A stretch of DNA of 64,000 nucleotides from Kitasatospora fiedleri (GCF_948472415.1 NZ_OX419519.1:1054001-1118000); one strand, 5' to 3'; shown: positions 37,863 through 46,996, counted from the first letter of the stretch. Notes: generated by a model not told the origin, from the sequence alone. Made by a program: numbers and translations.

Positions 37863-39929
37863 ATGACTGCTGCCCCCGCATCCCCCCACCGTTCCGTGCT
37901 GTCCCGTCCGGCCCGCGCGGGAGCGGTGGTGGTCGCCTCCGTGCTCGGGCTGGGGTGGCGCTGTGCGCCCCGGCCGCGCAGGCCGCGTCCGCGTCCGCGT
38001 CCGGCTCCGCCGGGAGCGCCGCCGCGGTGACCCGGGCCGGGATCGACCCGGCGCTGACCGCGGGCCGCGGCGCGCGGGTGGACTTCCTGGAGCAGGAGGC
38101 GGAGCACGCCGCCACCAACGGCAGCGTGATCGCCGCCGACCGCACCGCGTACACCCTGGCCGCCGAGGCGTCCGGCCGCAGCGCGGTGAAGCTGGCGCCC
38201 GGCCAGTACGTGGAGTTCACCCTCCCCAAGGACGCCAACGCGATCACCGTCCGCTACAGCCTGCCGGACGCGGCGAACGGCGGCGGCCTCACCGCGCCGC
38301 TGGACGTCACCGTCAACGGCAAGGACCGCCGGCAGCTCTCGGCCACCAGCCAGTACTCCTGGCTGTACAACCAGTACCCGTTCAGCAACGACCCGAAGGC
38401 CGGGCTGCTGCACCCCGACTGGTGGATCACCGAGTGCGGCTGCGTGCCCGCCGCGACCACCCCCGCCCCGGCGATCTCCACCCCGTTCCGGCCCGGCCAC
38501 ATGTACGACGAGCAGCGGCTGCTGCTGGGCCGCACCTACAAGGCGGGCGACAAGGTCCGGATCGCGCTGCCCGCCGGGTCCAAGGCCCCTGGGCGGCGAT
38601 CGACCTGCTGGACTCCCAGCTGGTGGCCGCGCCGCATGTCGAGCTGAAGGCCGTCAACGTGCTCGCGCTGGGCGCCGACCCGACCGGGCGGCGCGACTCC
38701 GCGGACGCCATCGACCGGGCCGTCCAGCTCGCCAAGCTGCTGCACCTGCCGGTGTACCTGCCGCCGGGCGTCTTCCAGGTCAACCGCCACCTGGTGGTCG
38801 ACGACGTCACGCTGATCGGCGCGGGCAGCTGGTACACCGTGCTCAAGGGCAGCCAGCAGACCCTGTCCGCCCCCGCGCGGACGGCAGCGTGCACACCGGC
38901 GTCGGCCTCTACGGCAAGGACGCGGCGCAGGGCGGCAGCCGCAACGTCCACCTGTCCGGGTTCGCGATCGAGGGCGACGTCCGGGAGCGGATCGACACCG
39001 ACCAGGTCAACGGCATCGGCGGGGCGTTCAGCGACTCCAGCATCGAGGGCCTGTACATCCACCACACCAAGGTCGGCATCTGGCTGGACGGCCCGATGAA
39101 GAACCTGCGGATCACCGGCAACCAGATCGCCGACCAGATCGCCGACGGCATCAACTTCCACACCGGCGTGGCCGACTCGGTGATCCGCGACAACTTCCTG
39201 CGCAACACCGGCGACGACGGCATCGCGCTCTGGTCGGAGAAGACCGAGGACGCCCGCACCGTCATCGACCACAACACCGTGCAGTCGCCGACCCTGGCCA
39301 ACGCCATCGCGGTGTACGGCGGCACCGACACCACCGTCTCGAACAACCTGGTCGCCGACCCGGTCCGCGAGGGCTCCGGCCTGCACGCCGGTTCCCGCTT
39401 CGGTGCCGAGCCGTTCACCGGCTACCTGCACTTCACCGACAACACCACGGTGCGGGCCGGCACCTACGAGCTGAACTGGAACATCGGCCTCGGCGCGATC
39501 TGGTTCGAGGTGCTGGACCGGGACATCGACGCGGACGTCAAGGTCACCGGCGACCACTACCTGGACTCCACCTACAACGCGATCATGGCGGTCGCCGAGT
39601 GGGGCGTGAAGGACCAGTACAAGCTGTCCAACCTGGCCTTCAAGGACGTCCGGATCGACGGCACCGGCACCTCGGTGCTCAGCGCCCGGGTGGCCGGCTC
39701 GGCCAGCTTCCAGAACGTGGTGGCCCGCAACGTCGGCGCCGTCGGCGTCAACAACTGCGGCACCTTCCACTTCACCCCGGCCGGCTCCGAGTTCTCGGTC
39801 GCCGACCTGGGCGGCAACTCCGGCGGCGGCACCACCGGCGACTGGCTGGCCTCCTGGGAGCTGCCCAACACCCTCACCTGCGACGACCGCCCGCCGGTGG
39901 TCGCCCCGCCCGCCCCCTCCGCGTGGTGA
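37863..39929 (+). CDS. Secreted GH87-like alpha-1,3-glucanase (mycodextranase type), three frameshifts
   Basis: ATG 37863 begins a signal peptide (RAGAVVVASVLGLG). Frame changes near 37,955, 38,588 and 38,878 must be corrected to read the whole. An N-terminal carbohydrate-binding-like domain (YTLAAEASGRSAVKLAPGQY) precedes a beta-helix with DSADAIDRAVQLAKLLHLPV, VDDVTLIGAGSWYTVLKG, IADGINFHTGVADSVIRDN, NTGDDGIALWSE and LNWNIGLGAIWFEV. This strip is characteristic of GH87 enzymes, which cut alpha-1,3-glucan of fungal walls and dental or bacterial polymers. The final 350 residues (38,889-39,929) are intact. With the GH128-like and CBM32 proteins it suggests a mycolytic set. Confidence 0.8.
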
Positions 39930-39936
39930 CGGACCG

Positions 39937-40505
39937 TCACTCCCCCTGCGGCTCCAGCGGCTTGACCAGCCTGGCGAACCGCAGGTCGGGGCGGAGCGGC
40001 ACGCCGAAGCGCTCGTTCCCGTAGGGGAAGGGCTCGAACTCGCCGGTACGGGCGAAGCCCCGCCGCTCGTACCAGGCGATCAGGTCGGCGCGCTGGTCGA
40101 TGACCGTCATCTCCATCGCGGTCGACCCCCACGCGGCCCGGGCCCACTCCTCGGCCCGGGCCAGCACCCGCCGCCCCAGCCCGCCGCCCTGGACGGCGGG
40201 CGACACCGAGAACATCCCGAAGTACGCGGCCGGGCCGCGCCGCTCCAGGTGGCAGCAGGCCACCGGGGCGCCGTCCCGCTCGACCAGCAGCACCACCGAG
40301 TCCGGACGGCCCAGCAACTCGGCCACCGCGGCCTCGTCCGTGCGCTGCCCCGCCAGCAGGTCCGCCTCGGTGGTCCACCCGGCCCGGCTCGCCTCCCCCC
40401 GGTACGCCGACTCCACCAGCGCCACCAGCGCCGGCACGTCCGCGGGCCCCGCGGGCCGCAGCGCCAGGTCGGTGGCCGGGCGGACGTCGGCTCGGCGGCG
40501 GTCAT
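39937..40505 (-). CDS. GNAT-family N-acetyltransferase, frameshift near start
   Basis: Acetyl-CoA binding motif YFGMFSVSPAVQGGGLGRRV (V/I-x-P-x-x-Q-G-x-G-x-G/A) and IAWYERRGFARTGEFEPFPY place it in the GNAT superfamily, in the group with C-terminal PLRPDLRFARLVKPL. The gene start is ATG 40505 behind a GAGGAG site, but the conserved frame is one base off for the first 15 codons (LALRPAGPADVPALVALVES is in the shifted frame), so one indel is needed near 40,460. Substrate unknown. Convergent with the GH87-like gene. Confidence 0.75.
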
Positions 40506-40795
40506 CGGTGCTCTCCTCGAAACGGGGTGCGGTGGTACGGGCGCGGCCCAGGCGGACACCGCGCCACGGCGGGACGCCGGAACCGCCATGGTGCCACAGC
40601 ACCCACCCCGCCGGGCCACCCCCACGGCCCGGCGGGGACCCCCCGACCGGCGCGGTCGACCCCGGGCCGGGGGCCGACCGCGCCGCACCCCTCCCCCGCC
40701 GGGAGGCCCGGCCGTCGCCGCGCACCCCATGAGACCGGACCCTCCACCCGCGCGGGGAAGACGCCCGCACCACGCCCGCGTTTTCCTCCTTCGAC

Positions 40796-40950
40796 GGCTG
40801 ACCCCCGCTCGCGCGGGGGTCAGCTGGCGCGTTCGTGATCCCGCCGGGACAGTCCGTCGTCCTCCCCGCGTGAGCGGAGGGGTCAGCCGGCGTACACCGA
40901 GCGCCCCGGCCAGGCCGGGGCGCCCTGCCAGCGGGAGCGGGGTCAGCCGG
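40796..40950. CRISPR. Degenerate type I-E-like CRISPR remnant (three repeats)
   Basis: Repeat-like units start at 40796, 40859 and 40922, exactly 63 bp apart, each with the CCCCGC...GCGGGG-type hairpin and ending GGTCAGCYGG (32, 32 and 29 bp). They are separated by unrelated 31-bp spacers (40828-40858, 40891-40921). A poorer unit may lie near 40,737. The repeats differ from one another, so the array is dead; no cas gene is in the window. The first unit by itself is also a perfect 11-bp hairpin. Confidence 0.5.
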
Positions 40951-40959
40951 CCATCGACG

Positions 40960-41339
40960 TCGTCGGCATGCAGGTCTGCTGGTTCACCCTGGAGTCGCTG
41001 ACCACCACCCTCGGCCGGGCCACCGTCGACAACTCCGTGGCCCGGGCCGTCACCAAGATCACCCGATGCGACCTCATCGTCGACGACATCGGCATGCTGC
41101 CCCGCGGCCAGATCGCCGCCGAGGCATTCTACTGGGTGATCGATGCAGCCTACGAACGCCGCTCCGTGATCGTGACGTCGAACCTTCATTCGTCAGGATT
41201 CGACTCGATCATGCCCAAGACGCTCGCCACCGCGGCCGTCGACCGGCTCCTGCACCACGCCCACATCATCCTGACCGAGGGCTCCAGCCTCCGCCTCACC
41301 CAGGCCACCACCGGCAAGCGCGTCGTCCCGCTCGCATAG
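40960..41339 (+). pseudogene. istB: IS21-family IstB-like ATPase, C-terminal fragment
   Basis: FTLESLTTTLGRATVDNSVA, CDLIVDDIGMLPRGQIAAEA (Walker B), VIDAAYERRSVIVTSNLHSS (sensor region) and KTLATAAVDRLLHHAHIILT match the AAA+ helper IstB. The Walker A half is absent: the frame begins immediately after the third CRISPR-like repeat. No transposase IstA is present. The insertion sequence probably entered a CRISPR array and then decayed. Confidence 0.85.
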
Positions 41340-41380
41340 GGGCGCAGACGCCAACGGCCCGGTCAGTGCCCTGAAGGCAG

Positions 41381-41521
41381 CTACTTCTGTAGGGGAGGCA
41401 GTCCGTCGACAAGCTCACACAGCACCCAGCCTGCAAGTGTCCACAGCAGGGCGAAGAGCACGATACAGGCGGCCGCCGAGATGGCGAACTGCCCCGTCAC
41501 ACTTTTCGCGAACCGTTTCAT
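41381..41521 (-). CDS. 46-residue single-pass membrane peptide
   Basis: ATG 41521 follows GGAGAGCAC. The product starts MKRFAKSVTGQFAISAACIV, continues with a hydrophobic helix (LFALLWTLAGWVLCELV) and ends GLPPLQK. Positive-inside charge, a clean helix and a good ribosome binding site support a real gene. Small membrane peptides near mobile DNA are often toxins or regulators, but nothing here proves either. Confidence 0.55.
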   Translation of the reverse strand: MKRFAKSVTGQFAISAAACIVLFALLWTLAGWVLCELVDGLPPLQK

Positions 41522-41793
41522 GTGCTCTCCTCGCCGTCCGTCCTGCATCGGTCACAGGGACGTCTTCTGTGTCCGGACGGTTCCTCGCAGGCCCGGTGCC
41601 GCATGCTTCGTCAGCGGAAGGCGTCTCCGATGCCATCGACACGTCCGCCTTCTCCACACCGATGCAAACAGCTACCACCAGGCCCGATCGGGTGACAACT
41701 CGTCATACCGGGCAGGGAGATCAGATGTCCGCAGGGAGAGACCTGAAATGTCCGAGAAGAGGAATTCGGGCGTGTCCGTTGACAGTCCGGGGC

Positions 41794-41890
41794 GCCGTCC
41801 CCGCGCGAGCGGGGTTGGCTCCTCGTGCGCGATCTCGCCGTAGACGTCGACCGCTTCTCTTCTCCCCGCGCCGACGGGAATGCAAGGCCG
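41794..41890. CRISPR. CRISPR repeat-spacer-repeat remnant
   Basis: A 29-bp unit at 41794-41822 with TCCCCGCGCGAGCGGGG is close to the usual streptomycete type I-E repeat. A 32-bp spacer-like segment (41823-41854) follows, and then a degraded repeat with TCCCCGCGCCGACGGGA at 41,863. Same general repeat type as the 40.8-kb remnant, on the other side of the IS21 fragment. Confidence 0.5.
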
Positions 41891-41958
41891 AGCTGTGTTG
41901 TCCGCGGACAACACGGTGCCCTTCTCTAAGTCTGGGAGCAGTGGCCGTTGATGGGTGA

Positions 41959-43116
41959 TCAGGTCGGGTTAGGCCAGCGTGGGCCGTGGTCGGGGTCGGT
42001 GTGCCAGATCCACTGCCGGTCCGGGGTGACGGTCATGCCGTAGTCGTAGACCGTCGGTCGGCCGAGCTGCTCCCATTGTGTCCAGGCGTCGTCGAGCAGG
42101 TCGGCGAGATGTCGGGGGCCGCCCTGGGCGCGGTAGACGCCGTCGGGCGTGGAGGACAGGGTGGCCCAGGACTCGTGGCCGTCGTGGATCCAGGCGCTGG
42201 TTCCGTCCTGGTCGACGGCGGTGGTGATCACCAGCTCGGGCAGGACGACGCGCAGGTGGAACAGCAGGCCCCAGTCGGTGCGCAGGTCTTCGGGGTCGCG
42301 GGTGGTGTGCTGTTCGGGGCCGGAGGGCGGGGTGTGGGTGCGGATAGCGGTGAAATCGGGAGAGGACGGCGGGATGGCGGTGCGGTCGGGCATGAACTGG
42401 GCGAGGCCCTGCATCCAGCCGGTGGCGTGGGTGTGGTCGGGTGCGACGGTGAGGGCGGCGTGGCCGAGGCGGCCCCAGGGGAGGACGAGGCGTCCACCGG
42501 GGCGGGTCTGCTCGATCCAGGCCCAGGGCACCCGGTCGACGGCGTAGGTGGCGATGGCCCGGTCGTACGGGGCGCCGGCCGGGTGGCCGAGGCTGCCGTC
42601 CCCGGCTACTACGTCGACGTCGAGGCCGGCTGTCTTGAGCCGGGTGGCGCCGGCGGCCGCGAGGCCGGGGTCAACCTCGACGGTGGTCACCCGGCCGGGC
42701 CCGGCCCGGTGGGTGAGCAGGGCGGCGTTCCACGCGGAGGGGCTGGTGCCGAGTTCCAGGACGCGCTGCCCGGGTTCGAGGCGGAGGGAGTCGAGCATGT
42801 CGACGACCAGGGCCTGGGCCGAGAGGCTGGACGTCGGCAAGCCTGCGGTGACCTGGGTGACCGCGGCGCGGTGCGGGTCCACGTACAGCAGCTCCAGCCA
42901 CCGGCCCGGGTCCGATCCGCGATCAACCGGCTGCCAGGCACAGCCGTCCCAGTCCCACAGCCGCTCCGGGGCGAATTCGTCGCGCGGGAAGCGGGCGACC
43001 GCGTCACGGAGCCACGGTGAACGCTGCGGCCACAGCCCTCCGGCCACCATCGCCTGGTCCAAGCGCACCCTGGCCTCGGCTGTGGCCCGAGCGGTGGCAT
43101 CGTCGGCCGCGGTCAC
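41959..43116 (-). CDS. PIMT-like methyltransferase of peptide-maturase type
   Basis: A 385-residue protein. The N-terminal two thirds have the protein-L-isoaspartate methyltransferase fold: LSAQALVVDMLDSLRLEPGQ, RVLELGTSPSAWNAALLTHR (motif I), VTTVEVDPGLAAAGATRL and APYDRAIATYAVDRVPWAWI. The C-terminal extension (LLFHLRVVLPELVITTAVDQ, WIHDGHESWATL) is seen in methyltransferases that accompany ATP-grasp or FxLD-type modified peptides, not in housekeeping PIMTs. No ATP-grasp gene is adjacent here. GTG 43116 is preferred; an in-frame GTG at 43125 is also possible. A small Pro-rich ORF ends just upstream. Confidence 0.75.
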   Translation of the reverse strand: MTAADDATARATAEARVRLDQAMVAGGLWPQRSPWLRDAVARFPRDEFAPERLWDWDGCAWQPVDRGSDPGRWLELLYVDPHRAAVTQVTAGLPTSSLSAQALVVDMLDSLRLEPGQRVLELGTSPSAWNAALLTHRAGPGRVTTVEVDPGLAAAGATRLKTAGLDVDVVAGDGSLGHPAGAPYDRAIATYAVDRVPWAWIEQTRPGGRLVLPWGRLGHAALTVAPDHTHATGWMQGLAQFMPDRTAIPPSSPDFTAIRTHTPPSGPEQHTTRDPEDLRTDWGLLFHLRVVLPELVITTAVDQDGTSAWIHDGHESWATLSSTPDGVYRAQGGPRHLADLLDDAWTQWEQLGRPTVYDYGMTVTPDRQWIWHTDPDHGPRWPNPT

Positions 43117-43127
43117 CCGGTGCACCC

Positions 43128-43289
43128 CTACTTCTTGTGCTTGCCGTCGCCGGGCGGCGGCGGGGGGACCTGGCCGTCGGAGTTTCCCGGCGGTGGTGTC
43201 CCTGGCCCGGATCCGGCGCGGGCTTCTCGTGCTCGCCCAAGGCGTGCTCCCTCCCCGATCGGCAGCCGGACCGCCCGGCTGCCCGCCAC
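43128..43289 (-). CDS. 53-residue Pro/Gly-rich small ORF before the methyltransferase
   Basis: GTG 43289 after GGGAGG opens an ORF ending TPPPGNSDGQVPPPPPGDGK-HKK, stop at 43,128, 2-11 bp before the methyltransferase start, so the two are translationally linked. Arg-rich first half, then Pro/Gly-rich tail with no Cys, and one Ser and one Asn in the tail. It could be a modified-peptide precursor for the neighbouring methyltransferase, or the remnant of a longer gene. Unrecognised. Confidence 0.45.
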   Translation of the reverse strand: MAGSRAVRLPIGEGARLGRAREARAGSGPGTPPPGNSDGQVPPPPPGDGKHKK

Positions 43290-43738
43290 TCATCCTCCCG
43301 CCCCTACTACGTACGCGGTAGTACGCGTCAGAACGGATGACAGGTCGGCACGTTGACGCCAACCTTCCGCACTCCGCCCAGCGGAACCCACCTCACACCG
43401 TCGTACCACCATGCCAAGACGCACCCACACCGCTCCTTGACTTCTGAACGCATCACGCAAGCATGCGTGGCGAAGAAACGGCAGAGCCGTCACAACGCCG
43501 CAGGTCGCGAAGGGTCGTCCCCGCACCGCCCGCGCGGGGTACCGGGCGGGCGGGTCAGGGGTGCGGGCCGACGCGTACCGTCTTGATGGCACCGCCGCTG
43601 CTCCAGGTGCGGTGGATGCGCCGGCCGTTACCGGCGCGATGCGGCTGCCGTGGACAAGCTCGCCGAGGTAGCCGGGCAGAGCATGGTGGCGGTGAGTGCG
43701 TAGTCCAGGGGGCGGAGGCCGATGGGGTGCGGAACGGG
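43290..43738. other. Intergenic, nothing supported
   Basis: About 450 bp between the small ORF and the terminator of the PRC-barrel gene. It probably carries the promoter of the small ORF/methyltransferase pair (TACGTACGCGGTAGTACG at about 43,309 is partly palindromic), and one isolated CRISPR-like hairpin near 43,515. No gene seen on either strand. Confidence 0.5.
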
Positions 43739-43773
43739 CGGGGCCCCGCGTCCTGTGCGGACGCGGGGCCCCG
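43739..43773 (-). terminator. 15-bp perfect stem terminator after PRC-barrel gene
   Basis: CGGGGCCCCGCGTCC (43739-43753) and its exact complement (43759-43773) with a 5-nt loop, 20 bp past the stop codon of the minus-strand gene at 43,794. Confidence 0.75.
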
Positions 43774-43793
43774 ATCGGTGCGGGTGCGGCAGG

Positions 43794-44147
43794 TCAGATG
43801 CCGGTGCCGTTGCCGTAGTAGTCGCCGACCTGCTGGCGGTAGGCCGGGTCGTCGGCGTGCTGGTCCTTGTCGTACTCGGGCGAGTTCTTGACCTCGTCCC
43901 GGGTGCGGTTGACCCACACCGTCTTCTCCTGGTCGTCGACCCGGGTGACGGTGCCCGCCGGGAGCAGCACCTCGCGGCCGAAGATCCACGGGCCGGTGTC
44001 CACCACGAGGTAGCCGGCGCCGACGTCCACGGTGTGCTTGTCGACCTTGCCGATGTGGCCGTCCGTCGCCTCGACCCGGTAACCGGTCAGGTTCGCGCCT
44101 GCGACGTAGCCCTCGGCACCCTCGTAACCCCACATAGCCTCGGTCAT
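43794..44147 (-). CDS. PRC-barrel domain protein
   Basis: A 117-residue protein from ATG 44147 after a GGAGG site. NLTGYRVEATDGHIGKVDKH, VDVGAGYLVVDTGPWIFGRE and VLLPAGTVTRVDDQEKTVWV are the PRC-barrel pattern, followed by an acidic tail (KNSPEYDKDQHADDPAYRQQ). PRC-barrel proteins bind RNA or protein partners; in actinomycetes this short type is common and of unknown role. Stand-alone gene. Confidence 0.85.
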   Translation of the reverse strand: MTEAMWGYEGAEGYVAGANLTGYRVEATDGHIGKVDKHTVDVGAGYLVVDTGPWIFGREVLLPAGTVTRVDDQEKTVWVNRTRDEVKNSPEYDKDQHADDPAYRQQVGDYYGNGTGI

Positions 44148-44365
44148 CCACTGCCTCCTCGTCGGCGTACCTGGTCCTGCGTGCGACAGGCCGCCTGCCC
44201 CGGTCCCCGGCGAACATGCCACGCATCGGACGCGCTCTCCGGGAGGCTCCGCGTCGCCACCCGCTCTCGGGCCGGGCGGTACCGGCAGGAGTCCGGACTG
44301 CCGGACCGGGCATGCGCTGCCCGCGGACACGGCGGGACAATTCCGGGAAGCAGGAGGAAGAGACG

Positions 44366-45106
44366 TTGGAAGAAGAGCGGAAGAAGCGGAGCCGCGGGGC
44401 CCCCGCCGCCCCTGGCAGGAACTCCGGCAGGAACTCCGGCGGGGGCTCCGGTGGGAGGAGTGCCCGCCCGGGACGGGGGGATTTCCCTGCGCACCTGCCG
44501 GACGGGCTCGTCCGCCTGGCCCTGTACCTCGGCTACGGCGCGTTCTGGGCGCTGGACTCCCGGCTGCTCCTCGGTCACGGAATCTGGAGCGCCCTCGTCG
44601 CGGTCGGCGCGCTCGCCGGCGCGGCGGCCCTGTGGTTCGTCCCCTCGTGGTGGAGGAGGGCACGCCGTCGCGAGGGCGGCAGGTCGCCTTCCGCCGGAGG
44701 TCCGCACGGTCCGCGCGGCGGCAGGACGGGGCCGGGCTCGCGGCGCCCGCCGCTCCCGCCACGGCCCCGGGCGGGACGACGCCCGCAGCCCGGTCAGGTC
44801 TGGTACGCGTACGTCCCCTTCGAAGAGGGCGGCGGCGGCAAGGACCGGCCCTGCCTGGTCGTCGGCGCGGGACCGACGGGTGCGACCGTCCTGAAGATCA
44901 CCAGCCAGGACAAGAGCGACTTGCCCGAGCACTACTGGCCGATCGCCAACACGGGGTGGAACCGTTCGGGGCACGAGAGCAGTTGGCTCCAGAACCACAC
45001 GCCGCTGCGCGTACCCTACGACGGGTTCCGCCGACCGCTGGGGCTCTGCCCGGCCGACCTGTGGCGCGAGGTCACCGACCGTCTAGACCTGTCGGCGGCC
45101 CGCTGA
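44366..45106 (+). CDS. Membrane-anchored MazF/PemK-like protein
   Basis: TTG 44366 follows AGGAGGAAGAG. A Lys/Arg and Gly-rich N terminus leads to a hydrophobic segment (LVRLALYLGYGAFWALDS, then GIWSALVAVGALAGAAALWF, about 50-95), a basic Pro-rich linker and a C-terminal PemK/MazF-type domain (about 145-246): PQPGQVWYAYVPFEEGGGGK, DRPCLVVGAGPTGATVLKIT and WPLADLWREV-like ending. PemK/MazF toxins are soluble endoribonucleases; a membrane-tethered copy without an adjacent antitoxin is unusual, and it may be a non-toxic relative. Confidence 0.7.
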   Translation: MEEERKKRSRGAPAAPGRNSGRNSGGGSGGRSARPGRGDFPAHLPDGLVRLALYLGYGAFWALDSRLLLGHGIWSALVAVGALAGAAALWFVPSWWRRARRREGGRSPSAGGPHGPRGGRTGPGSRRPPLPPRPRAGRRPQPGQVWYAYVPFEEGGGGKDRPCLVVGAGPTGATVLKITSQDKSDLPEHYWPIANTGWNRSGHESSWLQNHTPLRVPYDGFRRPLGLCPADLWREVTDRLDLSAAR

Positions 45107-45274
45107 CCCGGGCCCGCCCGGGCAGCCCCCCTACGGAGTGAAAAGCCGTTCCATGGACCGGGTGAGGGTTGGGCCGGGAGCCAGGGGAGAGACGGTGTCT
45201 GTGCATCTGAGCCCCTCCGGCCGGGCCTGCCCGCGCTCAACCGGTCCGTGGGGACGACCGAAGGAGCGAACCGC

Positions 45275-45868
45275 ATGGCCGCCGACCCCGTCACCGCCGC
45301 CGAAGTCTCCGCCGACATTGGTGGTGACGGCCTGGCCCACTGGCTGCTGCGCGCCTGCGCCGAGGACGCGGCCGCCCGGAGCACCACCGCCGCCGAGCTG
45401 CCCGACTGGCGGATCGTCGACACGCTCACCGCCGTCCTGAACGGCTGGGAGCGGCGTGCCGTCCTGGCGACGGAGGCGACACTGGCCACCGCTGTCCTGG
45501 CCCTGCAGTCGACCGCCTGTCTGCTGCGCCGCTTCGACAACGATCACGACCTCGCCCGGGAGTGGCTGCTCGACTTCGGCCACCGGTTCGCCGGGAAGCA
45601 GGGCCACCCGCACTCCGCCGGCCCCACCGCGATCGAGGTGCTGGACATCGCGGTCCTCGAGGTCCGGCAGCACCCCGGGGCGCCGTCGGCCGCCGCGCTG
45701 GTGCACATTGGTGCGCCGGTGCTGGATCACATGCGTCCGGCGTCCCGGGCGGAGGATGCCCGCGAACTGCTGCTGACCCTGGGCCTGTGGGCGGGCAACG
45801 ACCTCGCCCGGCTCGCAGACTGGGACGGCACCCGGATCGCCGCCCACACCCGTCCGAGGACCGGCTGA
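45275..45868 (+). CDS. Hypothetical protein, 197 aa
   Basis: ATG 45275 after AAGGAGCG. All-alpha look: LAHWLLRACAEDAAARSTTA, VDTLTAVLNGWERRAVLATE, LQSTACLLRRFDNDHDLARE, ELLLTLGLWAGNDLARLADW. No signal peptide, membrane helix or motif I can name. Good codon bias supports a real gene. Function unknown. Confidence 0.65.
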   Translation: MAADPVTAAEVSADIGGDGLAHWLLRACAEDAAARSTTAAELPDWRIVDTLTAVLNGWERRAVLATEATLATAVLALQSTACLLRRFDNDHDLAREWLLDFGHRFAGKQGHPHSAGPTAIEVLDIAVLEVRQHPGAPSAAALVHIGAPVLDHMRPASRAEDARELLLTLGLWAGNDLARLADWDGTRIAAHTRPRTG

Positions 45869-45911
45869 CATCGGCCGATGTCGCGCGTCGGACGGCGGGT
45901 GCGGGATCGGT

Positions 45912-46137
45912 CAGCAGCCTCGGGCGCCCTTGGCGGACTTGGCGGACTTGGCCGGGCTGTGGTGCAGGAGTCGGACGAAAGAGGACCAGGACGTCCGGCC
46001 GCACCTCCGCCCGGCCAGCCCCAGCGGTAGCCGAACGTCCGCTCCTCGACCGGGATGCTGACGTCCACGCCCCGGGGCAGGCCGCGCAGCACCAGGCCGC
46101 ACGGCAGATCCACCACCGCGGCCGGCGCGGCGGACAT
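45912..46137 (-). pseudogene. Possible small gene or remnant
   Basis: ATG 46137 starts VVDLPCGLVLRGLPRGVDVS, IPVEERTFGYRWGW, which looks protein-like. One frame change near 46,015 would let it run to a stop at 45,912 through a Lys/Ser-rich tail. Unrecognised, and could be chance. The rest of 45,869-46,255 shows nothing. Confidence 0.3.
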
Positions 46138-46255
46138 GCCGGTCGAGACCCTCTCCGCACTCGCCCGCCGCCGGCACGAACACCGCGCCCGCACCGACTC
46201 CCGTCACGGCATGCAGAGCGTCACCGACAGCACCAGCCGCCTCGGCGGCACCGAC

Positions 46256-46996
46256 TCAGGCCAACGGTCGGCCGCCGGACTGCGCGTCGATCAACTTCCT
46301 TGCACTCCTCACCAGTTCGGCATTGTCACGAGCGGGAGATCCGTCCGGCAGGTGGAGGACGTCCTCCAAGCCGATCCGGGTGTCCAGGCCCCGGGCGGCG
46401 GCCATCGCCAACACCGGCCAGGCCGAGCCGTCCTCCCCGTGGAGCAGGACCGGCAGATCCGTTCCGGCCCGCAAGGTGTCCAGTAGCGTCTCGGCACCGA
46501 CCAGGGCGGCTGCCGGTTCCGTCTCGGTGATCTCGGCCAGCACCCGCAGCGCGCGGTGGGCCCTCGGCCAGGCGAGGAAGCGGCGGGCTGCGTCGGTGCC
46601 GGAGAAGATCCCGACCTCGATGCCGACCCCCCGGGCCAACAGCGCGTCGGCGACCAGGTCCGCGCCGTCCTCGTGCCAGTTCACCGAGGCGTGGTCGGGC
46701 AGCACGGTCCAGGCCCGCACGTGCGCGGCGCGTCGCTCCGGGTCCGGCGCGGCCCACGCGCCTGTGGTCACACCGATCCGGACGCCGGGCACCGCCGCGC
46801 GCACCGCCGCGACGGCGGCAGCCACGTGTTCCGGCTCCAGCGTGTCCCGGCCCGCGGAATCCTTGGGGTGCAGGTGCGCGTCCTCGGCCCCGGCGCGCAC
46901 CGCCGACCGGACCTCGGCCGCCAACTCCGTTGCGGTCAGGGGGAGACGATCGCACTCGACGCGGCTCCTGGCCCCGTTCGGGCATACCTGCAGCAT
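46256..46996 (-). CDS. BKACE-family (3-keto-5-aminohexanoate cleavage enzyme-like) protein
   Basis: A 246-residue TIM-barrel enzyme that would condense a beta-keto acid with acetyl-CoA. The start MLQVCPNGARSR (ATG 46996) is the usual N terminus, followed by GAEDAHLHPKDSAGRDTLEP (zinc-binding HxH-like motif HLHPKD), IGVTTGAWAA, VNWHEDGADLVADALLARGV and LPVLLHGEDGSAWPVLAMA. BKACE proteins have diverse beta-keto acid substrates; this short form lacks the long C-terminal part of Kce proper. Lone gene. Confidence 0.85.
   Translation of the reverse strand: MLQVCPNGARSRVECDRLPLTATELAAEVRSAVRAGAEDAHLHPKDSAGRDTLEPEHVAAAVAAVRAAVPGVRIGVTTGAWAAPDPERRAAHVRAWTVLPDHASVNWHEDGADLVADALLARGVGIEVGIFSGTDAARRFLAWPRAHRALRVLAEITETEPAAALVGAETLLDTLRAGTDLPVLLHGEDGSAWPVLAMAAARGLDTRIGLEDVLHLPDGSPARDNAELVRSARKLIDAQSGGRPLA

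Noticed and set aside
43508-43540. CRISPR-like GTCGTCCCCGCAC...GCGCGGGG near 43,515.
   Set aside because: Single copy with no neighbour at 60-63 bp on either side; a chance GC-rich hairpin is as likely.
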